Shown here: piece by piece, positions 19,718 through 26,979 of the stretch
How positions within the stretch are numbered: the stretch's first letter is position 1
How the letters are laid out: each line of letters starts with the position of its first letter
Source: DASTBU01 sp035711845
GTDB lineage: Bacteria > Acidobacteriota > Vicinamibacteria > Vicinamibacterales > 2-12-FULL-66-21
Direction of reading: 5' to 3'
Length of the DNA stretch: 29,560 bases
Assembly: GCA_035711845.1 (NCBI GenBank)
Contig: DASTBU010000128.1
Span: 1 to 29,560 of the forward strand
Made by a program: the position numbers and the translations under genes
The notes under the pieces: generated by a model
What the model saw: the letters and a program-made list of their open reading frames with translations, nothing else
Database searches by the model: none
What the model was told of the DNA's origin: nothing

Positions 19718-19754
19718 TCCAATCTCCACATCCAACTTGACAGGTCGAGGGCAC

Positions 19755-22235
19755 ATGAGCCTGATCGGCTCTTCGGTCGGGCACATCCGCATCGTCGGGC
19801 AGCTCGGGCGCGGCGGCATGGGCGAGGTCTACGCCGGCGTGGACGAGAGGCTGCAGCGCCGAGTCGCACTCAAGGCGATCCGCGCGGAGTATCGGCTGGA
19901 TCCCGGGGCGCGCGCGCGGTTCCTGCGAGAGGCGCGCATGCTCTCGCAGCTCGAGGATCCCCACATCTGCCGGATCTACGACTACATCGAAGGCGCCGAT
20001 ACCGACTTCCTGGTCCTGGAGCTCATCGAGGGGCGGACGCTCACGGCAGATGTCGTTCGCGGCCTGAGCCATGCGGCTCGGATCGCGATCGCCGGGCAAG
20101 TCGCCGGCGTATTGGCCACCGCACACGAACGCGGCATCGTTCACCGCGATCTGAAGCCCGGAAACATCATGCTGACCGACACCACATCGGTCAAAGTTCT
20201 GGATTTCGGGATCGCACGCCCTGCCACGATGACGGGCGCCCCCGGCCGGACGAGTACATCGACTGCCGGTTCGTCAGCCGTTCCGGCATGGGTCGACGCC
20301 GAGTTGGAGACCGGCCCTCCGATCGCAGCGGCGGCGAACGCTGGCGTGGCCCTCACCGAAGAGGGCGTCGTGACGGGCAGCGCGGCTTACATGAGCCCCG
20401 AACAAGCGCGTGGCGAGCCGCTGACTCCAGCCAGCGACATGTACACCTTCGGGCTGGTCTTGCAGGAGGTGTTCACGGGTCGTCCACCGCAGCCGACGAA
20501 CCTCACCCGGCTGGAGTTGATCGCCCGCGCCGCTCGTGCCGAGAGCGATCGTGACGACGGGATCGATCCCGACATCCGGGTGCTCATTCAGCGACTGAAG
20601 CAGCCCGCACCTGCCTCGCGCCCGACGGCCGTCGAGACGGTCGAGCGGCTTCAGTGGATTCGCGACAAGCCGAAGCGGCGTCTCCGGCGTCTCGCGGCAG
20701 CGGCCGCGATCGTGCTCGTGACGATGAGCGTGCTCAAGTACACGCTCGATCTGCGCGCGGCGCGCGGCGAGGCCGAACGGCGCCGAGGTCAGGCCGAGGA
20801 TCTGATCGCGTTCATGCTGGGCGATCTTCGTGAGAGGCTGACGCCGGTGGGCCGGCTCGAGATCCTGGACGAGGTCGGGGCGAAAGCGCTCGCGTACTTC
20901 GATTCGTTGCCGCGGGAGGCGCAGAACGACGACGAGCTGATGCGGCGCGCCAGGGCGCTGTCACAGATCGGTGAGGTGAGGCTCGCCAAGGGGGATGCGG
21001 CCGGCGCCATCCAGGCACTCGACGAATCGCTGGCGCTCGGGGTGCGTGGAGTCGAGCGGCAGCCCGCCAGGACCGATTGGCTCGCCACGCTTGGTGCGAC
21101 CCATTTCTGGATCGGCTACGCACACTGGAACAGGAACGATCTCGAGGCTGCCCTCGATCAGTTCAACGCGTACCGCACGATCGCGACACGCATGGTCCAG
21201 CTCGAGCCCCGCCGGGCGGAGTGGAAGCTGGAACTGGCCCAGGCGGAGAGCAACCTCGGATCGGTGCGCCAGGCCCAGAGCCGCTACTCGGATGCCGCGC
21301 AGCACTTCGAGTCTGCGGCGGCCATCAAACGCGCGCTGGCCGAGGCCGAGCCCGATGACCCGCGCTGGCAGCGGGAGCTGGCCACCACACTCTCGTGGCT
21401 GGGAGAGAATGTGTACCGCCAGGGGCGAGCACGGCAGGCGCTGACGCACTATCAGGCGAGTTCCGCCATTTTGGTCCGCCTGACAGCCGCACACCCAGAC
21501 GACACGCAGTCCCGCTTCCTGCGGGCCATCAGCCACACCCATATCGGTCGCATCCAGCATCACCTGGGCCGTGCCGAGGAATCGCTGGCAGAGCATCGTC
21601 AGTATCGGGACCTGATGCAGAGCCTCGTCGCGCACGATCCTGTGAACGCCGAATGGAGACGTGACCTCGGGGTGGCGCATTTATCGGTGGCCGTCCAACT
21701 GATCGCGCTCGATCGGGCGGCAGCGGCGCTGGCGTCAGCCTCGAGCGCACGAGCGCTGCTCTCGGAGCTCGTGACCAGCGACGATGCAAACGCGGACTGG
21801 CGACGCGCTCTCGCATGGGCGGAGAACGTGACCGCCGCCGCGGAGCTTGCCCGCCGCAACTACACGGCGGCGTTCGGGGCGGTCAGACGGGGACAGGGCA
21901 TTCTGGAGCCTCTCAAGCACGGGGCGGCCGACCCGACGGCGGCGCGACACCGCGCGGAGAATTACCTGCTCGAAGGCGCCGTGCTCGAAGCCCTCGGCCA
22001 GCAGGCTCGCGCGCAGGCCGCGTGGGCCAGCGCGCTCGCGGCCATCGAGCCGGCCACGCTCCAATCCACTCGCGCCGATCTGATCTGGCCGCGCGCGCAG
22101 GCGCTCGTCAGGCTCGGCCGACTCGAAGAGGCTCGACCGATCTTCGCGGAGCTGGCGTCCCAGGAGTTCCGGCCCGTCGAGCTGATCGTGTTCTGCCGGC
22201 AACGGCAGTGCCAAGGAGGAGACAGTGAGAACTAA
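19755..22235 (+). CDS. Ser/Thr protein kinase with a TPR-like C-terminal region
   Basis: This 826-residue Hanks-type kinase has a glycine loop GRGGMGEVYAG (18-28), catalytic Lys40 (VALK), HRDLKPGNIML (130-140), DFG (150-152) and the activation-segment end YMSPEQ (212-217). The DFG-to-SPE interval is about 62 residues because of a Ser/Thr/Ala-rich insert. A single transmembrane helix lies near 311-328. The remainder (about 335-820) is helical repeats of TPR type, for example LSQIGEVRLAKGDAAGAIQA and WIGYAHWNRNDLEAALDQFN, probably outside the membrane or used as a binding platform. The ATG at 19755 has a GAGG site 6 nt upstream. The last codons overlap the next gene by 11 bp, so the two are co-expressed. 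The target proteins are unknown. Confidence 0.92.
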   Translation: MSLIGSSVGHIRIVGQLGRGGMGEVYAGVDERLQRRVALKAIRAEYRLDPGARARFLREARMLSQLEDPHICRIYDYIEGADTDFLVLELIEGRTLTADVVRGLSHAARIAIAGQVAGVLATAHERGIVHRDLKPGNIMLTDTTSVKVLDFGIARPATMTGAPGRTSTSTAGSSAVPAWVDAELETGPPIAAAANAGVALTEEGVVTGSAAYMSPEQARGEPLTPASDMYTFGLVLQEVFTGRPPQPTNLTRLELIARAARAESDRDDGIDPDIRVLIQRLKQPAPASRPTAVETVERLQWIRDKPKRRLRRLAAAAAIVLVTMSVLKYTLDLRAARGEAERRRGQAEDLIAFMLGDLRERLTPVGRLEILDEVGAKALAYFDSLPREAQNDDELMRRARALSQIGEVRLAKGDAAGAIQALDESLALGVRGVERQPARTDWLATLGATHFWIGYAHWNRNDLEAALDQFNAYRTIATRMVQLEPRRAEWKLELAQAESNLGSVRQAQSRYSDAAQHFESAAAIKRALAEAEPDDPRWQRELATTLSWLGENVYRQGRARQALTHYQASSAILVRLTAAHPDDTQSRFLRAISHTHIGRIQHHLGRAEESLAEHRQYRDLMQSLVAHDPVNAEWRRDLGVAHLSVAVQLIALDRAAAALASASSARALLSELVTSDDANADWRRALAWAENVTAAAELARRNYTAAFGAVRRGQGILEPLKHGAADPTAARHRAENYLLEGAVLEALGQQARAQAAWASALAAIEPATLQSTRADLIWPRAQALVRLGRLEEARPIFAELASQEFRPVELIVFCRQRQCQGGDSEN

Positions 22236-22569
22236 AACGCTGCACGTCAGGCTGGATCCCAACGCCAGGCCGCCGGTCACCGTCGTCGAGGATTCCCTGT
22301 CGCTCGGGCAGCACAACTTCGAGATCCAGTGGGTTCCCGACACGGGACAATCCGGGTGGGTGTTCGACAACATCACGCAGCCCGACCAGCAGACGCCGCT
22401 GCCCGATCCACCCTTCGGGCCCGCCACGATCACCGACAGCCAGATTACCGTTGAGGATGGCAACAAGGCGGCCGGCGATCACGGCACCTTCAACTACTCC
22501 ATCTGCGTGAAGGTCGGGACCACGCCGTATTGGTCTGATCCGGAGATCATCAATCGCGGCGGGCACTGA
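22225..22569 (+). CDS. Small protein translationally coupled to the kinase
   Basis: The protein has 114 residues from a GTG at 22225, preceded by AAGGAGGA 5 nt upstream, one of the best ribosome binding sites in the window. It overlaps the kinase stop by 11 bp. No signal peptide or membrane segment is seen. The sequence is rich in beta-strand patterns: TLHVRLDPNARPPVTVVED, HNFEIQWVPD, ATITDSQITVEDGNKAAG and the FNYSICVKVG strand, ending PYWSDPEIINRGGH. This suggests a single Ig-like or similar beta-sandwich domain. No family was recognised with certainty. The fixed coupling suggests it is a partner, substrate or sensor component of the kinase, which is inference. Confidence 0.75.
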   Translation: MRTKTLHVRLDPNARPPVTVVEDSLSLGQHNFEIQWVPDTGQSGWVFDNITQPDQQTPLPDPPFGPATITDSQITVEDGNKAAGDHGTFNYSICVKVGTTPYWSDPEIINRGGH

Positions 22570-22754
22570 CCGCGAATACGGTGCCAGGGGAAGCTGCGCG
22601 GTCCTCTCCGGCTGTCGGGATTCTGGCGCCGTCCCGCAGGATTGCCGAAAATCCGCCAGTCCGCCGCGGCTTCGGACGTTTCACTGCCTCCGGCGGCTGG
22701 CACAGCCGTTGCCTTCTGAGCGGGAAGCAACCTCGGCCCATCAGGAGCGCTCTC
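22570..22754 (+). other. Intergenic region, no feature recognised
   Basis: These 185 bases separate the kinase-coupled gene from the next exported protein gene. A frame open from 22581 runs in phase into the downstream gene but has no ribosome binding site, so it is taken as non-coding. No strong terminator, heptad array or promoter could be called. Confidence 0.4.
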
Positions 22755-23117
22755 ATGAAACGATTGCTTGCCGTCGCACTGCTGGCGGTCCTCGCGCTGG
22801 CCCCCACCGTCTCGGCGCAGGACCAGCACCAGACCAGCAAAGCCAACATCAGCTTTTCGACGCCGGTGGTCGTCGGGACGGCAACGCTGAGCCCCGGACG
22901 CTACCAGGTGCAGTGCAGGATGATCGACGGCCAGCACGTCATGGTCATCCTGCAGAAAGGCAAGGAAGTGGCGCGAATCCCGTGCACGCCGGTCACGCTC
23001 GACAGCAAGGTGGACGAAACGGGATACCGGACCATCCTGCGCGAGGACGTCAGAGTGCTGACCGAGATCCGCATCAAAGGTGAAACGGTCGGACACAAGC
23101 TGGCCACCGTCAACTGA
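22755..23117 (+). CDS. Small exported protein of unknown function
   Basis: The 120-residue protein starts at an ATG with AGGAG upstream and has a clear signal peptide (MKRLLAVALLAVLALAPTV, cleaved after SAQ). The mature part is about 98 residues and looks like an all-beta domain: KANISFSTPVVVGTATLSPG, RYQVQCRMIDGQHVMVILQK and the REDVRVLTEIRIKGE segment. It has two Cys residues (in VQCRM and IPCTP) that could form a disulfide in the periplasm. Similar small secreted beta proteins with a VGTATLSPGRYQ-like turn are frequent in acidobacterial genomes as far as I recall, without a known role. Confidence 0.8.
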   Translation: MKRLLAVALLAVLALAPTVSAQDQHQTSKANISFSTPVVVGTATLSPGRYQVQCRMIDGQHVMVILQKGKEVARIPCTPVTLDSKVDETGYRTILREDVRVLTEIRIKGETVGHKLATVN

Positions 23118-23143
23118 CCGGCGTCCGAGGGCGCGGCGAGAGG

Positions 23144-23920
23144 TCAGGCGCGCCCCCGTTCCCATCGCATCGTCGACATCCGCGGGTCGTAGACGAAGGC
23201 GTCGCGATTCAGCCCGAGGCGCGCCTCCGGGAATGCGCAGATCGCGCGCACACCCGCCGCGTCCACATGGAGGCGCCACGTCCGCCGTTCCAGAGGCGCT
23301 CGCGACGCAAAGGCCCGGCACGTGAGGAGCGCCAGGTTCGTCCCGCCAGGCGGCTGGAGGTCTCTGGCCGACGCGTATCGCAGGACGTCCACACCTGCGG
23401 CCCGCGCCGTGTCGGCTAGTGCCTGGCAGGCGGCGTAATCGGTCGGGTGCGTCCACTCCGAGCGGTTCTGGTCGAGCGGCGCGGACGTGAGGTCCAGGCC
23501 GGCTGCTGTCCTGTAACGGACCGAGAACGCGGTGTACTCGCCTGGATTGTCTGGCCATGGCGTATCGGGTGAATCCGCGAAGAACAGCAGGCGATGAAAG
23601 GCCATCTCGATGACGGCGGTTGTCGCCGTCCTGGAGCCATAGAACACCCCCGGCGTCAGGCCGGCCCGCCGGAAGCGCGAACCCTGGGGATACGGAGCGC
23701 CGTAACGGAACGGCGTCGAGAGAAGGTAATGCAGGTGCTGGCACTCGGGAGGGACCGGCGGCTTGCTGTGCTCGAGGATCTGCTCCAGGCGTTCCTGCTC
23801 GGCCAGCGTGTCGACCAGCTTCATCGTCGAGATCCGGTGCTGTGCTTCCACCACGCGCCAGCAGGTTCCGGAGAGGGCACGCCGCTCAGAGGAGACCGCG
23901 GCGGGCGTCCAGGTAGCCAA
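23144..23920 (-). CDS. RES-domain toxin (type II toxin-antitoxin)
   Basis: This 258-residue protein of the RES family degrades cellular NAD+ in characterised members. Hallmarks are LSGTCWRVVEAQHRISTMKL (16-35), PPECQHLHYLLSTPFRYG (57-74) and SRFRRAGLTPGVFYGS (81-96) with Tyr94. AVIEMAFHRLLFF with Glu105 and a later Ser/Asp-rich strand (YAACQALADTARAAGVDVLR) complete the fold. The start is set at a TTG (23920) inside the antitoxin gene, giving a 35-bp overlap, because the conserved N-terminus would be lost with any later ATG. No ribosome binding site is present, so expression probably depends on translation of the antitoxin. No frameshift is visible, so the toxin appears intact. Confidence 0.88.
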   Translation of the reverse strand: MATWTPAAVSSERRALSGTCWRVVEAQHRISTMKLVDTLAEQERLEQILEHSKPPVPPECQHLHYLLSTPFRYGAPYPQGSRFRRAGLTPGVFYGSRTATTAVIEMAFHRLLFFADSPDTPWPDNPGEYTAFSVRYRTAAGLDLTSAPLDQNRSEWTHPTDYAACQALADTARAAGVDVLRYASARDLQPPGGTNLALLTCRAFASRAPLERRTWRLHVDAAGVRAICAFPEARLGLNRDAFVYDPRMSTMRWERGRA

Positions 23921-24266
23921 CGACGTTGACCAGGCCGGCGAGCGATTGAATCAACTGGATGGGCGCGCCGCCGAGCGCACGGTTCTCGGATCCGATCCAC
24001 CGCCGCGCCGCGGACTCGTCACCCCCCACGATGCTATCGAGGGCGCGAAAGAGGCGCAGGAACAGAACCGCCACCTCGAATGGTTTGTCAGGCGGCTCCA
24101 GCTTGTAGCTGCCGGAGCCCATTCGCGAGATACTGGCTTCTGACAGCCCCAGCACCCGGGCCAGCACCCTGTTCGACACGCCAAGCCTGCCGGCAGCATT
24201 CATCACGGCTTTCGTGACAATGGCTCCGTCGGCAGCGGGGGCCTCGTATCGTGCTGTGAGAGGCAT
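23886..24266 (-). CDS. Xre/MbcA/ParS-type antitoxin
   Basis: The 126-residue protein has an HTH region (about 29-52, LGVSNRVLARVLGLSEASIS) and the C-terminal MbcA/ParS (DUF2384) toxin-binding part, WIGSENRALGGAPIQLIQS then LAGLVNVVGYLDARRGLL. This is the usual partner of RES toxins and plugs the NAD-binding pocket in known complexes. The start is the ATG at 24266; a frame extension to 24308 would run through the promoter described at 24290-24318. It is first in the operon and overlaps the toxin by 35 bp. It probably represses its own promoter. Confidence 0.9.
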   Translation of the reverse strand: MPLTARYEAPAADGAIVTKAVMNAAGRLGVSNRVLARVLGLSEASISRMGSGSYKLEPPDKPFEVAVLFLRLFRALDSIVGGDESAARRWIGSENRALGGAPIQLIQSLAGLVNVVGYLDARRGLL

Positions 24267-24278
24267 GTGACGCTCTGC

Positions 24279-24290
24279 TTTCTTCAGAAA
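24279..24290. promoter_or_regulatory. Candidate operator TTTCTTCAGAAA of the toxin-antitoxin operon
   Basis: Perfect 5-bp arms with a 2-bp centre overlap the expected transcription start and the edge of the -10 hexamer. Binding here would block RNA polymerase. Autoregulation by the HTH antitoxin is the expected logic of the family; the site itself is a prediction. Confidence 0.45.
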
Positions 24291-24318
24291 CAATAGCACG
24301 AGAAACATTCCATGGCAA
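24290..24318 (-). promoter_or_regulatory. Promoter of the RES/Xre operon
   Basis: On the minus strand, TTGCCA (24318-24313) is a 5/6 match to the -35 consensus. It is followed after exactly 17 bp by TATTGT (24295-24290), a 4/6 match to the -10, with an extended TGC just before it. The start of transcription would fall near 24283, about 17 nt before the antitoxin ATG. Confidence 0.6.
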
Positions 24319-24331
24319 ACACGGCACCTCC

Positions 24332-24402
24332 GAACCTTGAACCTTGAACCTTGAACCCTGAACCCCGGAACCCCTGAACCTTGAACCCTGAACCCCTGAA
24401 CC
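24332..24402. repeat. TTGAACC heptad array in front of the ABC-F gene
   Basis: GAACC begins at 24332, 24339, 24346, 24353, 24360, 24368, 24376, 24383, 24390 and 24398: ten copies at 7-bp spacing with three 8-bp steps. Words drift from TTGAACC to CTGAACC to CCTGAACC. The array ends 10 bp before the GTG start at 24413 and begins 13 bp beyond the -35 of the divergent toxin-antitoxin promoter. Confidence 0.92.
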
Positions 24403-24412
24403 TCCTTCCCCT

Positions 24413-26371
24413 GTGCCCCTCCTGACCCTGGACGGAATCACGCTGGCGTTCGGCCACCTGCCGCTGTTCCACGCCGCGAACCTGCGGATCGAGGCCGGTG
24501 AGCGAATCTGCCTGATCGGCCGCAACGGGGCGGGCAAGTCGAGCCTGCTGAGAGTAGTTGCGGGCGAGACGCCACCGGATGCGGGGAGCATCTGGCGCGC
24601 GCCAGGGCTGCGCATCTCGCGGCTCGACCAGGACGTGCCGGGCGCCGGCGATCGGACGGTGTTCGACGAGGTGGCGGACGGTCTCGGGGAACTGGGCGTC
24701 CTCGTTGCCGACTATCATCACGCGGCCATGCAAGTCGGGCAGGAGCCCGCAGCGCTGGATCGGCTCGGACGGCTCCAGCACGCCCTCGAGTTGCGTGATG
24801 GATGGCGGTTGGAGCAGAAGGTCGAACTGGTCGTCTCGAAACTCTCGCTGCCTGCGGATCGGCCCATGCGCGACCTCTCGGGCGGCTGGCGGCGCCGCAC
24901 GCTGCTCGGCAAGGCGCTCGTCTCCGAACCGGACCTGCTGCTGCTCGACGAGCCGACCAACCATCTGGACATCGACGCGATCCAGTGGCTCGAGGATTAC
25001 CTGCGCGGCTACGCCGGTGCGCTCCTCTTCGTCACGCACGACCGCGCGTTCCTCTCCACGCTCGCGACTCGCGTCGTGGAGCTCGATCGGGGCGCCCTGA
25101 CGTCCTGGCCCGGCACCTACGCGAACTTCCTGGAGAAGAAGGCCGCGGCGCTCGGGGCCGAAGCGCGCGACCTGGAGCGCCTCGACAGGAAGCTCGAAGA
25201 GGAAGAGGCCTGGCTGCGGCGTGGCGTCAAGGCGCGGCGCACGAGGAACGAAGGGCGCGTCCGCGCGCTGATGGCACTGCGCGCCACTCGCGCCGCACGC
25301 CGCGAGCAGGACGGCAGGGTGAGGCTCTCGGTCGACACGACTGTCTCGTCGGGCCGTCTCGTCTTCGAAGCCACGAATCTCGGCAAGGCGCTCGGCGGTG
25401 TGCCGATCGTCCGCGACTTCTCGCTGCGCGTCTGGCGCGGCGATCGCATCGGGCTCATCGGGCCCAACGGGTCAGGCAAGACGACGCTGCTTCGCCTGCT
25501 GGTCGGGGAGCTCGAGCCCGACTCGGGCGAAGTGCGGCGCGGCACCCGGCTGCAGGTTGCGTACTTCGATCAGCAGCGCGAGCAGCTCGAACCCGAGATG
25601 ACCGTCGCCGACACCGTCAACGAAGGTAATACGACAGTGATCGTCAACGGCCAGCCGCGCCACATCATCGGCTATCTGGCCGACTTCCTCTTTCCCCGCG
25701 AGCGCGCCCAGTCGCGCGTGAAGTCGCTTTCGGGCGGCGAGCGGAACCGTCTGATGCTCGCCCGGCTGTTCGCGCGTCCCGCCAACGTCCTCGTCCTCGA
25801 CGAGCCGACGAACGATCTCGACATCGAGACGCTGGAGTTGCTGGAGGAGCTCGTCGGCGCCTTCGACGGCACGGTGCTGCTCGTGAGCCACGACCGCGTG
25901 TTTCTCGACAACCTGGTGACGAGCACGCTCGCCTTCGAAGGCGCGGGGCGGATCGTGGAGTACGTGGGAGGATGGGCGGACTATCTGCGACAGGCCCCCG
26001 CCGCTGTCCCTGCGGCCACGACCAACACGCGGGGCCCGGCAGTCGGGCGTGCGCCGTCCGAGAGCGCCTGGGATTTGGGCGACAGGAGCGCAAGAAAAAG
26101 CCGATCGATTGCATCCAGTGAGCCGGCAGCGGGTACAGGGAAGCCCAACAGGAAGCTCTCCTACAAGGAACAGCGCGAGCTCGAGACGCTGCCGGCACAC
26201 ATCGACGCGCTCGAGGCGGAGCAGCAGCGGCTGCGCCACGAATCCGAGTCGTCGGAGTTCTACCGCGAGCGTGCGGATCACATCCGCGCGGTGCTCGCGC
26301 GGCTCGAGGCCATCAGTGCCGAACTCGACGCGGCGATGGCGAGGTGGGTTGCCCTCGAAGAGAGACAGTGA
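24413..26371 (+). CDS. ABC-F family ATPase (Uup-like)
   Basis: The 652-residue soluble protein has two ATP-binding cassettes. The first has Walker A GRNGAGKSS (36-44), signature LSGGW (155-159), Walker B LLLLDEPTNHLD (175-186) and switch His in VTHD. The second has GPNGSGKTT (350-358), LSGGER (439-444), VLVLDEPTNDLD and VSHD. Between them, the charged helical arm (about 248-290, with WLRRGVKARRTRNEGRVRAL) is the interdomain linker of ABC-F proteins. A C-terminal coiled coil (about 585-650) points to the Uup group, which acts on ribosomes and DNA integrity. No membrane part is present. The start is GTG with no ribosome binding site; a TTGAACC array occupies the leader. Confidence 0.92.
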   Translation: MPLLTLDGITLAFGHLPLFHAANLRIEAGERICLIGRNGAGKSSLLRVVAGETPPDAGSIWRAPGLRISRLDQDVPGAGDRTVFDEVADGLGELGVLVADYHHAAMQVGQEPAALDRLGRLQHALELRDGWRLEQKVELVVSKLSLPADRPMRDLSGGWRRRTLLGKALVSEPDLLLLDEPTNHLDIDAIQWLEDYLRGYAGALLFVTHDRAFLSTLATRVVELDRGALTSWPGTYANFLEKKAAALGAEARDLERLDRKLEEEEAWLRRGVKARRTRNEGRVRALMALRATRAARREQDGRVRLSVDTTVSSGRLVFEATNLGKALGGVPIVRDFSLRVWRGDRIGLIGPNGSGKTTLLRLLVGELEPDSGEVRRGTRLQVAYFDQQREQLEPEMTVADTVNEGNTTVIVNGQPRHIIGYLADFLFPRERAQSRVKSLSGGERNRLMLARLFARPANVLVLDEPTNDLDIETLELLEELVGAFDGTVLLVSHDRVFLDNLVTSTLAFEGAGRIVEYVGGWADYLRQAPAAVPAATTNTRGPAVGRAPSESAWDLGDRSARKSRSIASSEPAAGTGKPNRKLSYKEQRELETLPAHIDALEAEQQRLRHESESSEFYRERADHIRAVLARLEAISAELDAAMARWVALEERQ

Positions 26372-26373
26372 CT

Positions 26374-26416
26374 CGTAGTCCGCGGTCCACGGGCCGTCAC
26401 GGACTACGAACTACAT
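26374..26416. repeat. GTAGTCC heptad array forming a hairpin between convergent genes
   Basis: GTAGTCC (26375), GCGGTCC (26382) and ACGGGCC (26389) follow at 7 bp, and the inverted words ACTACGA and ACTACAT follow from 26403. CGTAGTCCG (26374-26382) pairs perfectly with CGGACTACG (26400-26408), and CGG/CCG inside can extend the stem. The hairpin lies just after the ABC-F stop and 15 bp from the opposite gene's stop, so a bidirectional terminator role is plausible, although there is no T-run. Confidence 0.6.
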
Positions 26417-26422
26417 CAGATT

Positions 26423-26977
26423 CTATGCAAACGATTTCGTAAACAGATCCTCGATTGCTCTCCGCCCGTTTTCCTGCATCGTCCGCGTGCCGGTACCGGT
26501 GAAGTGCGGGTGCGTGATCGCCGGCGTATCCCTGGCGCGGTACTTCCAGCTGGAGCCGGTCCATTCGAACCAGCCGTTCTTCTCCTGATCGAAGACGAAG
26601 AGCGGCTTGTTACAGAGCTTCGCGAATTCGGCGCCCCAGCCGGTGCCGCCGCGGACGGTCCCATCCGGCTGGATTACGCCGACGACGTAGATTTCCTGAC
26701 CGTTGTTCACCTGATACCACAGCGTCTGGAGAATCCTCCGGAGGGTTGGACTGTCGGTATAGCGGCGATTCATCAGGCGGGAGACATATTCCAGGCTGAC
26801 ATCGCCGGCCAGCAGCTCTTCGTGATTGAGCATGCGGATCCCGCGCCGGCGCGCTTCGTTGTGCCCCTCGAAGGTGAAATTCACCTCCTCGATGCCGTGA
26901 CGCTCGGCGCATGCGCCGAACTCCGACTCCGCGCCGGGTGCGGCGCCGCTGAACAGGATGAAATCGGATTTGTCCAT
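26423..26977 (-). CDS. SLOG-like (Rossmannoid) protein of unknown function
   Basis: The protein has 184 residues from an ATG at 26977. It starts DFILFSGAAPGAESEFGACA, a glycine-rich loop after a beta strand as in SLOG/LOG and DUF2493-like nucleotide-binding proteins. A second nucleotide-loop-like part, IYVVGVIQPDGTVRGGTGWG then AEFAKLCNKPLFVFDQ, follows. The C-terminal ITHPHFTGTGTRTMQENGRR is distinctive but not assigned. Such folds sense or cleave nucleotide derivatives; the ligand here is unknown. It starts 2 nt after the stop of the LigD-type phosphoesterase, without its own ribosome binding site, so the two are one transcription unit. Confidence 0.75.
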   Translation of the reverse strand: MDKSDFILFSGAAPGAESEFGACAERHGIEEVNFTFEGHNEARRRGIRMLNHEELLAGDVSLEYVSRLMNRRYTDSPTLRRILQTLWYQVNNGQEIYVVGVIQPDGTVRGGTGWGAEFAKLCNKPLFVFDQEKNGWFEWTGSSWKYRARDTPAITHPHFTGTGTRTMQENGRRAIEDLFTKSFA

Positions 26978-26979
26978 GG

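Noticed and set aside
19737..19742. Perfect -35 hexamer TTGACA before the kinase
   Set aside because: It lies 12 bp before the start codon, so any matching -10 would fall inside the coding region, and none is present at 17 bp.
22581..22754. N-terminal extension of the small exported protein
   Set aside because: The ATG at 22755 has AGGAG upstream and is followed at once by a signal peptide, which the extension would bury.
24332..24402. CRISPR-like array
   Set aside because: Units are 7 to 8 bp with no spacers, and no cas gene is present; it is a simple tandem array.
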